DNA of 64,000 nt from Streptosporangium sandarakinum (GTDB taxonomy: Bacteria; Actinomycetota; Actinomycetes; Streptosporangiales; Streptosporangiaceae), in the NCBI RefSeq assembly GCF_013409935.1, contig NZ_JACCCO010000001.1, positions 2,294,001-2,358,000 on the forward strand, in the 5' to 3' direction. Every line of letters begins with the position of its first letter. The stretch's first letter is position 1. The translations under genes and the position numbers were made by a program. The notes beneath the pieces were generated by a model. That model saw nothing but the letters and a program-made list of their open reading frames with translations, was not told the origin of the DNA and did no database searches. Shown in pieces: positions 26,858 to 35,286 of this stretch.

Positions 26858-28557
26858 GGTGGATCCACCCGCTCTCGCCGGACACCGGGGAGACGGCCGG
26901 CGCCATCGGCGGCAAGGCGTACGGCCTCGTCCTGCTGCGGCGGCTCGGGCTGCCCGTGCCGCCGGGGTTCGTCATCGGCACCGACGCGTGCCGCGCCTTC
27001 CTCCGTGACGGGCGGCTGCCCGACGGTCTCGACGGCGAACTCGCGGTCGCCGTCGCCGCCCTTGAGGACACGACGCGCCGCAGGCTCGGCGGGTCCGGGA
27101 GGCCGCTGGCGGTGTCCGTCCGCTCCGGCGGGCGCGAGTCGATGCCCGGCATGATGACCACGGTCCTCAACCTCGGCCTCACCGCCGCGGCCACGGCGGC
27201 GCTGGCGGCGGAGACGGGCGACACCCGGTTCGCGCTCGACGCGCGGCTGAGGTTCCTGTACGGCTTCGCCACCGCGACCACGGACCTGACCGCGGAGACC
27301 CTCGACGCCGTCGTGAGCGAGGCGACCGGGCGCGGACCCGATGCCACCGCCGTGGACGAGGCGACCGGCCACGGACCCGGCGGCGCCGCCGCGGGCGAGG
27401 CGGCCCGGCACGGGTCCGGCGACGCCGGGCGCCTGTCCCGCGCGATCCACGAGGTCGAGGCCGTCATCGGGCGGCGCGCCGGCCGGCCCGTCCCGGACGA
27501 CGCGGCCGAGCAGCTCAGGCTGGCCGTCGCGGCGGTCTTCTCCTCGTGGGACACGCCGCGCGCGACGACCTACCGCGAGCTGCACGCCATCCCGCACGAC
27601 CTCGGCACGGCCGTGATCGTGCAGGCGATGGTGTTCGGGAACCGCGACGACCGCAGCGGCACCGGTGTCGCGTTCAGCCGCGACCCCAACACCGGCGAAC
27701 GCGTCCCGTTCGGCGAGGTCCTCTTCGGCCGCCAGGGCGAGGACGTCGTCTCGGGCAGATCGTCGACCCTTCCCCTGCGCGACCTGGCCGACCGGGAGCC
27801 GGGGGTGTGGGCCGCCCTTCTGGACGCCCTGGACCGCGTGGAGGCGCACCACCGCGACACGTGCTACCTGGAGTTCACCTTCGAGGCCGGTGAGCTGTGG
27901 CTCCTGCAGGCCCGGCCGGGCCGGTTCACCGGTGCCGCCGCCGTCCGTCTCGCGACGGATCTCGCCGACGAGGGCGTGATCGGACGCCACGAGGCGCTGC
28001 TCAGGGTCTCCCCCCACGATCTCCGGCACGCCCGCGCCCGCCGCCTGGCCGTGGCCGGCGGGGCCGGCGTCCTCGCCCGCGGGCTGGGCGCCTGTCCGGG
28101 CGTCGTGGCCGGCCGCGTGGCGACCACCGCGGACGGCGCGGTCCGGATGGCCGCGGAGGGCCCCGTCATCCTGGTGCGGCCGGAGACCTCACCGCTCGAC
28201 ATGCGCGGCATCGCCGTCGCCGCCGGAATCGTCACCGCCCGCGGCGGCCCGGCCAGCCACGCCGCGATCGTCGCGCGGACGATGGGCAAACCGGCCGTCG
28301 TGGGCGTCCCGGACCTCACCGTCACCGGCGCCTCCGTGCGGGCCGGCGGGCAGGTGCTCCCCGAGGGGACGCTCATCTCCATCGACGGGACCGGCGGCGA
28401 GGTCGTCCTCGGCAGCCCGTCCGTCACCACGGCCGCGACCGGCCCCCATCTGCTCCGCCTGCTCGAATGGGCCGACGAGGTGTCGGGCGACGCCTCCGGC
28501 CGCCCCGCCGACCAGCGCCTCCACGCGGCCCACGCCGCCCTCCGGCGGCGCCCCTGA
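26854..28557 (+). CDS. Short pyruvate phosphate dikinase-like protein (ATP-grasp + phosphohistidine only)
   Basis: 567 residues. The N-terminal ATP-grasp part has IGGKAYGLVLLRRLGLPVPPGFVI, SVRSGGRESMPGMM and GVAFSRDPNTGE, all PPDK hallmarks. The swivelling domain carries the catalytic histidine in TARGGPASHAAIVARTMGKPAV. The C-terminal PEP/pyruvate-binding barrel of normal PPDK (~880 residues) is absent. There is also no rifampin-binding domain between the two, so it is not a rifampin phosphotransferase. Mycobacterial PpdK is similarly short. It can probably phosphorylate its own histidine; the acceptor is unknown. The stop lies in a terminator hairpin. Confidence 0.85.
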   Translation: MRWIHPLSPDTGETAGAIGGKAYGLVLLRRLGLPVPPGFVIGTDACRAFLRDGRLPDGLDGELAVAVAALEDTTRRRLGGSGRPLAVSVRSGGRESMPGMMTTVLNLGLTAAATAALAAETGDTRFALDARLRFLYGFATATTDLTAETLDAVVSEATGRGPDATAVDEATGHGPGGAAAGEAARHGSGDAGRLSRAIHEVEAVIGRRAGRPVPDDAAEQLRLAVAAVFSSWDTPRATTYRELHAIPHDLGTAVIVQAMVFGNRDDRSGTGVAFSRDPNTGERVPFGEVLFGRQGEDVVSGRSSTLPLRDLADREPGVWAALLDALDRVEAHHRDTCYLEFTFEAGELWLLQARPGRFTGAAAVRLATDLADEGVIGRHEALLRVSPHDLRHARARRLAVAGGAGVLARGLGACPGVVAGRVATTADGAVRMAAEGPVILVRPETSPLDMRGIAVAAGIVTARGGPASHAAIVARTMGKPAVVGVPDLTVTGASVRAGGQVLPEGTLISIDGTGGEVVLGSPSVTTAATGPHLLRLLEWADEVSGDASGRPADQRLHAAHAALRRRP

Positions 28558-28576
28558 CGCCGCCGTCAGGGGCGCC
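28547..28576 (+). terminator. Terminator of the short-PPDK operon
   Basis: A 13-bp perfect stem (GGCGCCCCTGACG / CGTCAGGGGCGCC) with a 4-nt loop; the PPDK stop codon is in the left arm. Confidence 0.8.
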
Positions 28577-28648
28577 GGCCGGCGCCGTCACGCGGACGTG
28601 CCGGGTGGACGGCGCGTGCCGCTCCGGCGCGGGCGACCGGTCGAGACG

Positions 28649-28689
28649 TGAGAACCCCGCCGCCCGGACCGCGGCGGCGGGGCTCTCAC
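28649..28689 (-). terminator. Terminator after acyl-CoA dehydrogenase
   Basis: GTGAGA-A-CCCCGCCGC pairs with GCGGCGGGG-C-TCTCAC: 15 pairs with one mismatch and a 9-nt loop, 11 bp beyond the dehydrogenase stop. Confidence 0.7.
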
Positions 28690-28699
28690 ATGCCGGCGG

Positions 28700-29863
28700 C
28701 TACTTCAGCAGCTGCCGGGCCATCACCATGCGCTGGATCTGGTTGGTGCCCTCGTAGATCTGGGTGATCTTGGCGTCGCGCATCATGCGCTCCACCGGGT
28801 AGTCGCTGGTGTAGCCGTACCCGCCGAGGAGCTGCACGGCGTCGGTGGTGATCTCCATGGCCGCGTCGGAGGCGGCGCACTTGGCGGCGCTGGAGAAGAA
28901 CGTCAGATCGGCCTGCGGCTCGCCGTGCATGGCCAGCTCGGACTTGGCGGCGGCGGCGTAGGTGAGCTGCCGGGCGGCCTCCAGCTTCATCGCCATGTCG
29001 GCGAGCATGAACTGCACGCCCTGGAAGTCGGCGATGGCCTTGCCGAACTGCTTGCGCTCCTTGACGTAGCCGACCGCGTAGTCGAGGGCGCCCTGGGCGA
29101 TGCCCAGCGCCTGGGCGGCGATCGTGACGCGGGTGTGGTCGAGCGTGGCCAGGGCGGTCTTGAAACCGGTGCCCGGAGCGCCGATCATGCGGGACGCCGG
29201 GATGCGGACGTCCTCCAGGATGACCTGGCGGGTCGGGGAGCCCTTGATGCCGAGCTTCTTCTCCTTGGGCCCGAAGCCGACGCCCTCGTCGCTCTTCTCC
29301 ACCACGAACGCGGAGATGCCGCGAGCCCCCGCGCCCGGCTCGGTCACGGCCATCACCGTGTAGTACTCCGACACCCCGGCGTTGGTGATCCACATCTTGG
29401 CGCCGTTGAGCACGTAGTGGTCGCCGTCGGCCACCGCACGGGTCTTCATCGAGGCGGCGTCGCTGCCCGCCTCGGCCTCCGACAGGGCGTAGGAGAACAT
29501 CGCCTCACCACGCGCGACCGGCGCGAGGTAGCGCTGCTTGAGCTCCTCCGACGCCGACAGCAGCAGCGGTACGGTGCCCAGCTTGTTGACCGCGGGGATC
29601 AGCGAGGACGACGCGCAGGCCCGCGCCACCTCCTCGATGACGATCACGGCCGCCAGGGCGTCGCCCCCCGCTCCGCCGTACTCCTCGGGAACGTGGATGG
29701 CCTGCAGGTCCGCGGCGACCAGCGCCTTGTAGACGTCCCAGGGGAACTCCCCCGTCTCGTCGGCCTCGGCCGCACGGGGGGCGATCTTCTCGTCGGCGAG
29801 GGCGCGGACGGTCTCCCTGAGCATCTGGTGCTCTTCGGGCAGGGCGTAGAGAGGGAAGCTCAT
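28700..29863 (-). CDS. Acyl-CoA dehydrogenase
   Basis: 387 residues, normal for short/medium-chain acyl-CoA dehydrogenases. N-terminal helices (EEHQMLRETVRALADEKIAPRA), the FAD/substrate signature YALSEAEAGSDAASM, and the catalytic-base region QIYEGTNQIQRMVMARQLLK with Glu in YEGT. It oxidises an acyl-CoA to enoyl-CoA with FAD. The ATG has no Shine-Dalgarno; TACTAT ends 6 bp before it, suggesting leaderless expression, and a GGACGTCC palindrome overlaps the promoter. In other actinomycetes the gene also neighbours UDP-glucose dehydrogenase and purE/purK. Confidence 0.93.
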   Translation of the reverse strand: MSFPLYALPEEHQMLRETVRALADEKIAPRAAEADETGEFPWDVYKALVAADLQAIHVPEEYGGAGGDALAAVIVIEEVARACASSSLIPAVNKLGTVPLLLSASEELKQRYLAPVARGEAMFSYALSEAEAGSDAASMKTRAVADGDHYVLNGAKMWITNAGVSEYYTVMAVTEPGAGARGISAFVVEKSDEGVGFGPKEKKLGIKGSPTRQVILEDVRIPASRMIGAPGTGFKTALATLDHTRVTIAAQALGIAQGALDYAVGYVKERKQFGKAIADFQGVQFMLADMAMKLEAARQLTYAAAAKSELAMHGEPQADLTFFSSAAKCAASDAAMEITTDAVQLLGGYGYTSDYPVERMMRDAKITQIYEGTNQIQRMVMARQLLK

Positions 29864-29870
29864 GGGCAAA

Positions 29871-29888
29871 TAGTAGGACGTCCAACAA
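29871..29888. promoter_or_regulatory. Operator-like palindrome at the acyl-CoA dehydrogenase promoter
   Basis: The core GGACGTCC (29876-29883) lies in a longer dyad of pattern TnGTnGGACGTCCnACnA, matching at 14 of 18 positions. It abuts the putative -10 TACTAT, so a bound repressor would block transcription. A TetR-type fatty-acid regulator is a guess. Confidence 0.5.
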
Positions 29889-30010
29889 TGCGTGGACCGA
29901 TCCATCCCGTGTGAGATGTATCGCTGCCTGTTTATGCAGGTGGCAAAGTTGTCTCCTAGGATGCCGATACTCTGACGGCACAGAATCGGGCAGAACCGAA
30001 AGGAACGCCA

Positions 30011-31330
30011 GTGGCCTACCGCCTCACGATGGTGGGAACCGGATACCTGGGTGCGACGACGTCCGCGTGCATGGCGGAACTGGGCTTCGAAGTCCTCGGC
30101 GTCGACGTCGACGCCGAGAAGATCGCTCGGCTGCAGGCCGGGGATCTGCCCATCCACGAGCCCGGCCTGGAGGAGATCCTGCGGCGCAACCTCGCCGCGG
30201 GCAGGCTGCGCTTCACCACCTCCTTCGAGGAGGCCGCCGCCTTCGGTGACGTGCACTTCCTGTGCGTCGGCACCCCCCAGAAAGCCGGCGAGTACGGAGC
30301 CGACGTCTCCTACCTCGACGCCGCGATCGAGGCCCTGGCCCCGCACCTGCAACGCGAGTGCCTGGTCGTCGGCAAGTCCACCGTCCCGGTGGGCACCGCC
30401 CAGCGCCTGGCCGACAAGCTGGTCCGGCTGGCGCCCATCGGCGCCGGGGCCGAGCTGGCGTGGAACCCGGAGTTCCTGCGCGAGGGCTACGCCGTCCAGG
30501 ACACCCTGCAGCCCGACCGGATCGTGCTGGGCGTGGCCTCCGACAAGGCCGAGAAGGTCATGCGGGAGGTGTACGCCTCGATGCTGGAGGCCGGCACCCC
30601 GATGGTGATCACCGACTACCCGACCGCCGAGCTGGTCAAGGTGGCCGCCAACGCCTTCCTCGCCACCAAGATCTCCTTCATCAACGCGATGGCGGAGGTC
30701 TGCGAGGCCGCGCACGCCGACGTCAAGCAGCTCTCGCAGGCCCTGTCCTACGACGACCGCATCGGCGGCAAGTTCCTCAACGCCGGCCTGGGCTTCGGCG
30801 GCGGCTGCCTGCCCAAGGACATCCGCGCCTTCATGGCCCGCGCGGGCGAGCTCGGCGCCGACCAGGCGCTGACCTTCCTGCGCGAGGTGGACGCGATCAA
30901 CATGCGCCGCCGGGCCCGCATGGTCGACCTCGCCCGCGAGCTGGCCGGCGGCTCCTTCCGGGGCTGCTCGCTGACCGTGCTGGGCGCCGCGTTCAAGCCC
31001 AACTCCGACGACATCCGCGACTCGCCCGCGCTCGACGTCGCCGTCAAGATCAGTGAGCAGGGCGGCCGGGTCACCGTCTACGACCCCGTCGCGCAGGAGA
31101 ACGCCCGCCGGGCCCACCCGCACCTGTCGTACGGCGAGTCGGCGCTGGAGGCCGCCCGCGGCGCCCACGTCGTGCTGCTGCTCACCGAGTGGCGGGAGTT
31201 CATCGAGCTCGACCCCGAGGCGCTGGGCGCCGTCGTGGCCGCCCGCAAGATGGTGGACGGCCGCAACGCCCTCGACGCCGAGGTCTGGCGCAACGCGGGC
31301 TGGCACTACCGCGCACTCGGCCGCCCGTAG
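30011..31330 (+). CDS. ugd: UDP-glucose 6-dehydrogenase
   Basis: 439 residues from GTG 30011 with AAAGGA upstream. N-terminal NAD-binding GTGYLGATTSACMAELGFEV, NPEFLREG, central dimer helix, and the catalytic cysteine in GFGGGCLPKD; the C-terminal UDP-binding domain has LGAAFKPNSDDIRDSPA. It oxidises UDP-glucose to UDP-glucuronate for surface glycans. It is divergent from acyl-CoA dehydrogenase across 147 bp and ends at a strong hairpin. Confidence 0.95.
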   Translation: MAYRLTMVGTGYLGATTSACMAELGFEVLGVDVDAEKIARLQAGDLPIHEPGLEEILRRNLAAGRLRFTTSFEEAAAFGDVHFLCVGTPQKAGEYGADVSYLDAAIEALAPHLQRECLVVGKSTVPVGTAQRLADKLVRLAPIGAGAELAWNPEFLREGYAVQDTLQPDRIVLGVASDKAEKVMREVYASMLEAGTPMVITDYPTAELVKVAANAFLATKISFINAMAEVCEAAHADVKQLSQALSYDDRIGGKFLNAGLGFGGGCLPKDIRAFMARAGELGADQALTFLREVDAINMRRRARMVDLARELAGGSFRGCSLTVLGAAFKPNSDDIRDSPALDVAVKISEQGGRVTVYDPVAQENARRAHPHLSYGESALEAARGAHVVLLLTEWREFIELDPEALGAVVAARKMVDGRNALDAEVWRNAGWHYRALGRP

Positions 31331-31415
31331 CGGCGCCCCGCCGGGCGGGACGCCGTGGCCCCCATCAGCGCGATCACGGCCGCCGTCACGGCGTATCAGC
31401 ACGGCTGCACGTCCT

Positions 31416-31463
31416 GACCGCCCGGGGTGAGGTTCCGCGGACGGGACCTCACCCCGGGCGGTC
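31416..31463. terminator. Bidirectional terminator, 18-bp perfect stem
   Basis: Arms 31416-31433 and 31446-31463 (GACCGCCCGG... / ...CCGGGCGGTC) with a 12-nt loop, between the convergent ugd and MT0933-like genes. Confidence 0.85.
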
Positions 31464-31471
31464 CGGCGGCG

Positions 31472-31780
31472 TCAGCCTCCCTGGACGCGCCCCTCGGGGC
31501 CCGCGTCGTTCCGGCCGCCCTGGGGACTGGCCTCGGGACCGGCGTCCCCACGGGGATCCACGGGTTCCGTGCCGCCCCGGGGATCGGCCTCGGGGCCCGC
31601 GTCACCGCCGCCGTAGCGTCGCTGGACGGCGTCGACGCCCTTGCCGATCTGCTCGTCGTACTTGTGTCCGGTCCGCTCGCCGGCGAACCGCTCCCCCTGG
31701 TCGAGCACCTGGTCGGCCTGATCCGGATGCTCCCTGGCGAGGTCCTCGGCCTTCTTCGCCCAGTCTCCGATACCGCTCAT
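31472..31780 (-). CDS. MT0933-like antitoxin family protein
   Basis: 102 residues; ATG 31780 with GGGAGGGG upstream. The first ~60 residues (MSGIGDWAKKAEDLAREHPDQADQVLDQ, AGERTGHKYDEQIGKGVDAVQ) match the MT0933 family, classed as antitoxins from mycobacterial work. The last ~40 residues are a Gly/Pro-rich repeat of DAGPE(A/G) motifs. No toxin gene is adjacent: both neighbours are a dehydrogenase and a membrane protein. Many actinomycete copies stand alone and may be general stress proteins. Confidence 0.75.
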   Translation of the reverse strand: MSGIGDWAKKAEDLAREHPDQADQVLDQGERFAGERTGHKYDEQIGKGVDAVQRRYGGGDAGPEADPRGGTEPVDPRGDAGPEASPQGGRNDAGPEGRVQGG

Positions 31781-31948
31781 GACGACCCCTCCCTCTCGTC
31801 CTGTACGGCCGTGCTCAAGCCGGGCCCTACCCGCCTCCGGCGACGAAACACCCCGCCCCCGGCACGGCCCGCCTCGCGTACCGGGGTGTCCCGCGAGTCT
31901 CGCGTACGACACCGGCCGGCTCCGCGCATCCGCCGGAGCCGCAGGAGG

Positions 31949-32638
31949 TCACGGCGACTCCACGCCCACCGTCGCGGGCCGGTGCCGCCGCGCGCCGAGG
32001 AAGCGGACGACGACGAAGCCGGCGGCAGCGGCAGCCGCCGTCCACACGATCGCCTGTCCCATGACCTCGATCCGCTCGTTCCTGCCAGGTGGGAGCACGA
32101 CCATCTGTACGGCCGCGCCGACCGGAACGGTCAGCCTCGCCAGCAGGCCGACCGTTCCCGGCCTCCTGGCGCAGGCGCCCACAACCCCCAGGGGCGCCCC
32201 GAAGAGGACGCTGGTGATCCACCACACGAGGGGTTCGGACTCGTACCAGGAGGACAGCGGCCCGCCGCCTCGGACGGTGTCCACGAAGCTGTAGGCCGCC
32301 GTGGCCGCGAGAAGGGCCAGGGCGCCGGCGGCGGCCGGGACCGTCATCCCGGAACGACCGTCGTCGGCGCGCGCGACCAGCCAGCCCACGAGGACCGCGA
32401 ACCCCGCCCACGCCCAGCCGGAGTCCACCAACACGCTCACGATCTCCAGCGCCGACATCCCACCGGTGGTGGCGGCCCGGCTTTCGAGATCCGCGTAGTG
32501 ATCGGAGACGGCGTTGGTCAGGGAGGTCGCCGCGCCGAAGCCCGCTCCGGCCGTCAGGGCGCCCGCCAGGATCTTCGCGAGGCGTGCCGTACCCGGTCGG
32601 TTCCGCCGTCGAGGGCTGTTTCGGTGGTCTTCAGTCAC
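31949..32638 (-). CDS. Six-helix integral membrane protein, function unknown
   Basis: 229 residues from GTG 32638, which has AGAAAGG upstream. A basic N-terminus (RRRNRPGTARLAK) and six hydrophobic segments are visible, with a periplasmic loop rich in Ser/Tyr (GGGPLSSWYESEPLVWW). No known catalytic or transport motif. I do not recognise the family. A 13-bp hairpin (32685-32713) lies in its upstream region. Confidence 0.72.
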   Translation of the reverse strand: MTEDHRNSPRRRNRPGTARLAKILAGALTAGAGFGAATSLTNAVSDHYADLESRAATTGGMSALEIVSVLVDSGWAWAGFAVLVGWLVARADDGRSGMTVPAAAGALALLAATAAYSFVDTVRGGGPLSSWYESEPLVWWITSVLFGAPLGVVGACARRPGTVGLLARLTVPVGAAVQMVVLPPGRNERIEVMGQAIVWTAAAAAAGFVVVRFLGARRHRPATVGVESP

Positions 32639-32684
32639 GGGTGCCTTTCTACCGCACCCGTCACAGGCCAGGAGAGGGCCGGAC

Positions 32685-32713
32685 CGACGACCCCGCGAGT
32701 CGCGGGGTCGTCG
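32685..32713. repeat. Perfect 13-bp hairpin with 3-nt loop between divergent genes
   Basis: CGACGACCCCGCG / CGCGGGGTCGTCG around AGT. It sits 47 bp upstream of the membrane-protein GTG and 219 bp before the hydrolase. It is terminator-like but not at a gene end, so it may be a leader structure or the remains of a lost gene. Confidence 0.6.
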
Positions 32714-32800
32714 ACTCTCCGTCAGTCGTCGAGCCGACTGAAGGGCGGCGGGGGAATTGCCGATGGGCGACTGATTCGGCGGGATACCGGTCTTCCGTAA

Positions 32801-32907
32801 TGTTCCGAGCCACGGGGACGAGCACCGCACCTCCGGGAGTGTTCCGGACGGCGGCGACGAGCGCGCCCCCGGAGTGTTCCGACGGCGGGACGAGCGCGTC
32901 CCCCGAG
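32801..32907 (+). repeat. Three degenerate tandem repeats upstream of the hydrolase
   Basis: Units start tgttccg at 32801, 32840 and 32875 (39, 35, 33 bp), each followed by a variant of gacgagc(a/g)c and a C-rich end. They end 24 bp before the hydrolase ATG and could bear on its expression. Confidence 0.7.
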
Positions 32908-32931
32908 ACCCCGGCCAGTGAGGAGACCGAC

Positions 32932-33750
32932 ATGCCGTACTTCGAGACCGCCGACGGCACCCGCCTGTCGTACGAGGACTACGGCGCCGGCGCGCCGATC
33001 GTGTTCGTCTCCAGTTGGGCGCTGAGCAGCGACATGTGGGAGTACCAGGTGCCGTTCTTCGCCGAGCGGGGGTACCGCTGCGTGCTTTTCGACCGGCGGG
33101 GCCACGGCCGCTCCGACCGCCCCTCGACCGGGTACGACACCGACACCCGGGCCGACGACCTCGCCGCCCTGATCGAGCACCTCGACCTGCGGGAGGTCAC
33201 TCTGGTGGGGCACTCGGCCGGCGGCGGTGAGGTCGCCCGCTACCTGGCCCGGCACGGCGAGGACCGCGTCGCGCGCGTGGCGTTCGTCGCGGCGGTCCTG
33301 CCGTTCCTGAAGCTGACCGACGACAACCCCGGCGGCGTCCCCGAGGCGCTGAGCGAGGCCACGGTGGCCCGGTTCCAGAAGGACCGGCCCAAGTGGTTCG
33401 CCGACCGGGCGCAGGGCTTCTTCGCCACCCACCTGGGCAACGACGTCTCCCCCGCCCTGATCGACCTCACGATGCGGCAGTGCCTGGAGGCGTCCCCCTG
33501 GGCCACGACCGCCGTCTGGCGGGAGATGTTCTCCGCCGACCACCGGGACGCGCTGCGCGCGATGACCGTCCCGACGCTGATCGTCCACGGCGCCGCCGAC
33601 CAGTCGGCCCGCGTCGAGCTGACCGGCCGGCGTACGGCGGAGCTCATGCCGAACGCCGTCTACAAGGAGTACCCGACCGCGGGTCACGGCCTGTACGTGA
33701 CGCACAGGGATCAGCTCAACGCCGACATCCTGGAGCTGATCAAGGGCTGA
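32932..33750 (+). CDS. Alpha/beta hydrolase (haloperoxidase/esterase-like)
   Basis: 272 residues; ATG 32932 with GAGGAG upstream. Catalytic triad visible: Ser in VGHSAGGGE, Asp in VHGAADQSA, His in TAGHGLY; oxyanion region SSWALSSDMW. The sequence pattern (FETADGTRLSYEDYG, FDRRGHGRSDRP) is that of cofactor-free haloperoxidase-type esterases. Substrate unknown. Stands alone and ends at a strong terminator. Confidence 0.9.
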   Translation: MPYFETADGTRLSYEDYGAGAPIVFVSSWALSSDMWEYQVPFFAERGYRCVLFDRRGHGRSDRPSTGYDTDTRADDLAALIEHLDLREVTLVGHSAGGGEVARYLARHGEDRVARVAFVAAVLPFLKLTDDNPGGVPEALSEATVARFQKDRPKWFADRAQGFFATHLGNDVSPALIDLTMRQCLEASPWATTAVWREMFSADHRDALRAMTVPTLIVHGAADQSARVELTGRRTAELMPNAVYKEYPTAGHGLYVTHRDQLNADILELIKG

Positions 33751-33795
33751 CCGGGCCGCGTGCCGTACGAAAGGTCACCCGTACTCGCGAAGAGC

Positions 33796-33825
33796 AGGAG
33801 GGTCCCACCTCGGTGGGGCCCTCCT
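33796..33825. terminator. Terminator between hydrolase and DUF397 gene
   Basis: AGGAGGGTCCCAC / GTGGGGCCCTCCT, 13 pairs (one G-T) with a CTCG loop, then TTC on the plus strand. It serves both convergent genes. Confidence 0.85.
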
Positions 33826-33842
33826 TCGGTGTTCCGGACGGG

Positions 33843-34076
33843 TCAGTCGTCGAACTCGCCGAGCTTCACGCCGCCCACGAAGGCGTCCCACTCCGCCCGG
33901 GTGAAGAACAGCTTCGGCCCGTCAGGGTCCCTGGAGTCGCGCAGCACGTAAAGGGGGCCGAGATCGGCCTTGTGGCCGGTTGCCGGGGCGTCCACCACAG
34001 CCACCTCGACGCATTCGCCGCCGTCGTCCCCGGAGGCCGCCCTCCGCCAGACGGCGCCGCTCAGATCCGCCTCCAT
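33843..34076 (-). CDS. DUF397 domain protein (orphan)
   Basis: 77 residues from ATG 34076. MEADLSGAVWRRAASGDDGGECVEVA and VLRDSRDPDGPKLFFTRAEWDAFVGGVK are diagnostic of DUF397. These small proteins nearly always follow an XRE/DUF5753 regulator and some act as its antagonist or toxin partner. No such regulator precedes it here: the 600 bp upstream show no convincing gene. It may work with a regulator elsewhere or be left over. Confidence 0.88.
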   Translation of the reverse strand: MEADLSGAVWRRAASGDDGGECVEVAVVDAPATGHKADLGPLYVLRDSRDPDGPKLFFTRAEWDAFVGGVKLGEFDD

Positions 34077-34681
34077 CTCACACCGCCTTCGCCGTGGGCC
34101 CGGCGCCCGCCCGGGACGCTCCTCGGTATCCCGGTCAGTATCCGGGCCGTCTCCCTCGCCCGCAACGGCCTGCCGTGAATCTTCCGTACGCCGGGGACGG
34201 GGTGGAACGACCAGCCCCGGGATGGCCCGTCGGGACCACGCCCGAACGCTTTGCGGCCAATCTCTCACGCAAAGTAATCAACTCGTGCCACGCTGTGAAG
34301 CGCAGTTCGACGAGCGACCGGAAGGACGGCGAGCATGCCCGAAATGGCTGACCGAGCCTTCCGATCATGAACCGCCCGCGCCGCCGGGTTCCGGGTGATG
34401 GCGGCGGCGCGGGTCACGGCCCGGGAGGGCACGGCGCGGACGACCGTCGGCCATCCCTTCCGGAAAAGCGGGTGGCTCCGCTCCCTCACCGGAGGAGGGA
34501 GGGAGCGGGGTCACCACCACGCGTCCTGCCGGGTGCCCTCCACCACCGCCCGGCCGGACCGTCCCCGATGGAGTCCCCCACCCAGCGGAGACCCACCCGG
34601 CGACGTGCCCCGTCCACGCGCCCCCGAGACGGGCGGCGGCACGCGAACCCGACGCCCATCCCTTTCCGCACGGAGAAGATC
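34077..34681. other. 605 bp without a convincing gene
   Basis: Open frames here have no good start, no ribosome-binding site and no recognisable protein. A short AT-richer patch (34255-34300) could hold a promoter for the DUF397 gene. The expected XRE partner is absent, and I see no clear remnant of one. Confidence 0.6.
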
Positions 34682-35218
34682 ATGACCATCATCACCGACG
34701 ACGCCCCGGCCGCGACGGCCGCGGCGCCCCGTCCCGGAGCCGCGGTCCATCGGGGGGACGCTCCGGATTCGCACGTCCATGACGCTCCGGAGACCACGCC
34801 GGCCTCCGGCCTCCCCGCAACGGCGCTCGCGCCCGGCGGCCCGGAGGCGACGCCCGCCCCGGGCGACCTGGGAACGGCGGGCGCCCCGAGGACCGGGCCC
34901 GACCTCGACCCCACGGGCGACCTGGAGGCGCTGGCCGAGTCCCTGGAGCGGCGGGGCCTGCTCGGACGGGTCCGTGTGGCCTACCGCCGTCCTCCCCAGC
35001 CGGTGAGGACCGATCCCGAACTGCGCGCCCTCACCGAAGAGGTCCGCGCCGCATCCCGTGAAGAAAGCTGGTGGCAGCAATGGTCCTGGACAGAACCGAT
35101 CGCGCCGGCGGGCGAGGCGAGCACCGCCGCCGAGCCGACCTCCGCCGAGGCGATCCGCCCCCTCCTGCCCGCGCAGCGGCGGGACGAGGACAGCTCCTCG
35201 ACGCCGCGGTCGCGGTAG
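34682..35218 (+). CDS. Hypothetical Ala/Pro-rich protein
   Basis: 178 residues; ATG 34682 with GGAGAAGATC upstream, a good start. Residues 1-80 are low-complexity Ala/Pro/Gly. Residues ~85-145 look structured and helical (DLEALAESLERRGLLGRVRVAYRRPPQPV, ELRALTEEVRAASREESWWQQWSW). No family recognised, no signal peptide. A second small hypothetical follows 68 bp on, so they may be cotranscribed. Confidence 0.6.
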   Translation: MTIITDDAPAATAAAPRPGAAVHRGDAPDSHVHDAPETTPASGLPATALAPGGPEATPAPGDLGTAGAPRTGPDLDPTGDLEALAESLERRGLLGRVRVAYRRPPQPVRTDPELRALTEEVRAASREESWWQQWSWTEPIAPAGEASTAAEPTSAEAIRPLLPAQRRDEDSSSTPRSR

Positions 35219-35286
35219 GCGGCCCCCGCCCGGACCGGGCGGCCAGCCCCGGCCCGCCCGGCGCTCCCGGGACTCCGGTGGTCCCC

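Noticed and set aside
26854-28557. Rifampin phosphotransferase
   Set aside because: The rifampin-binding domain that separates the ATP-grasp and histidine domains in that enzyme is absent.
34135-34489. Minus-strand frames as the missing XRE regulator of the DUF397 gene
   Set aside because: No helix-turn-helix or DUF5753 pattern could be read in any frame.
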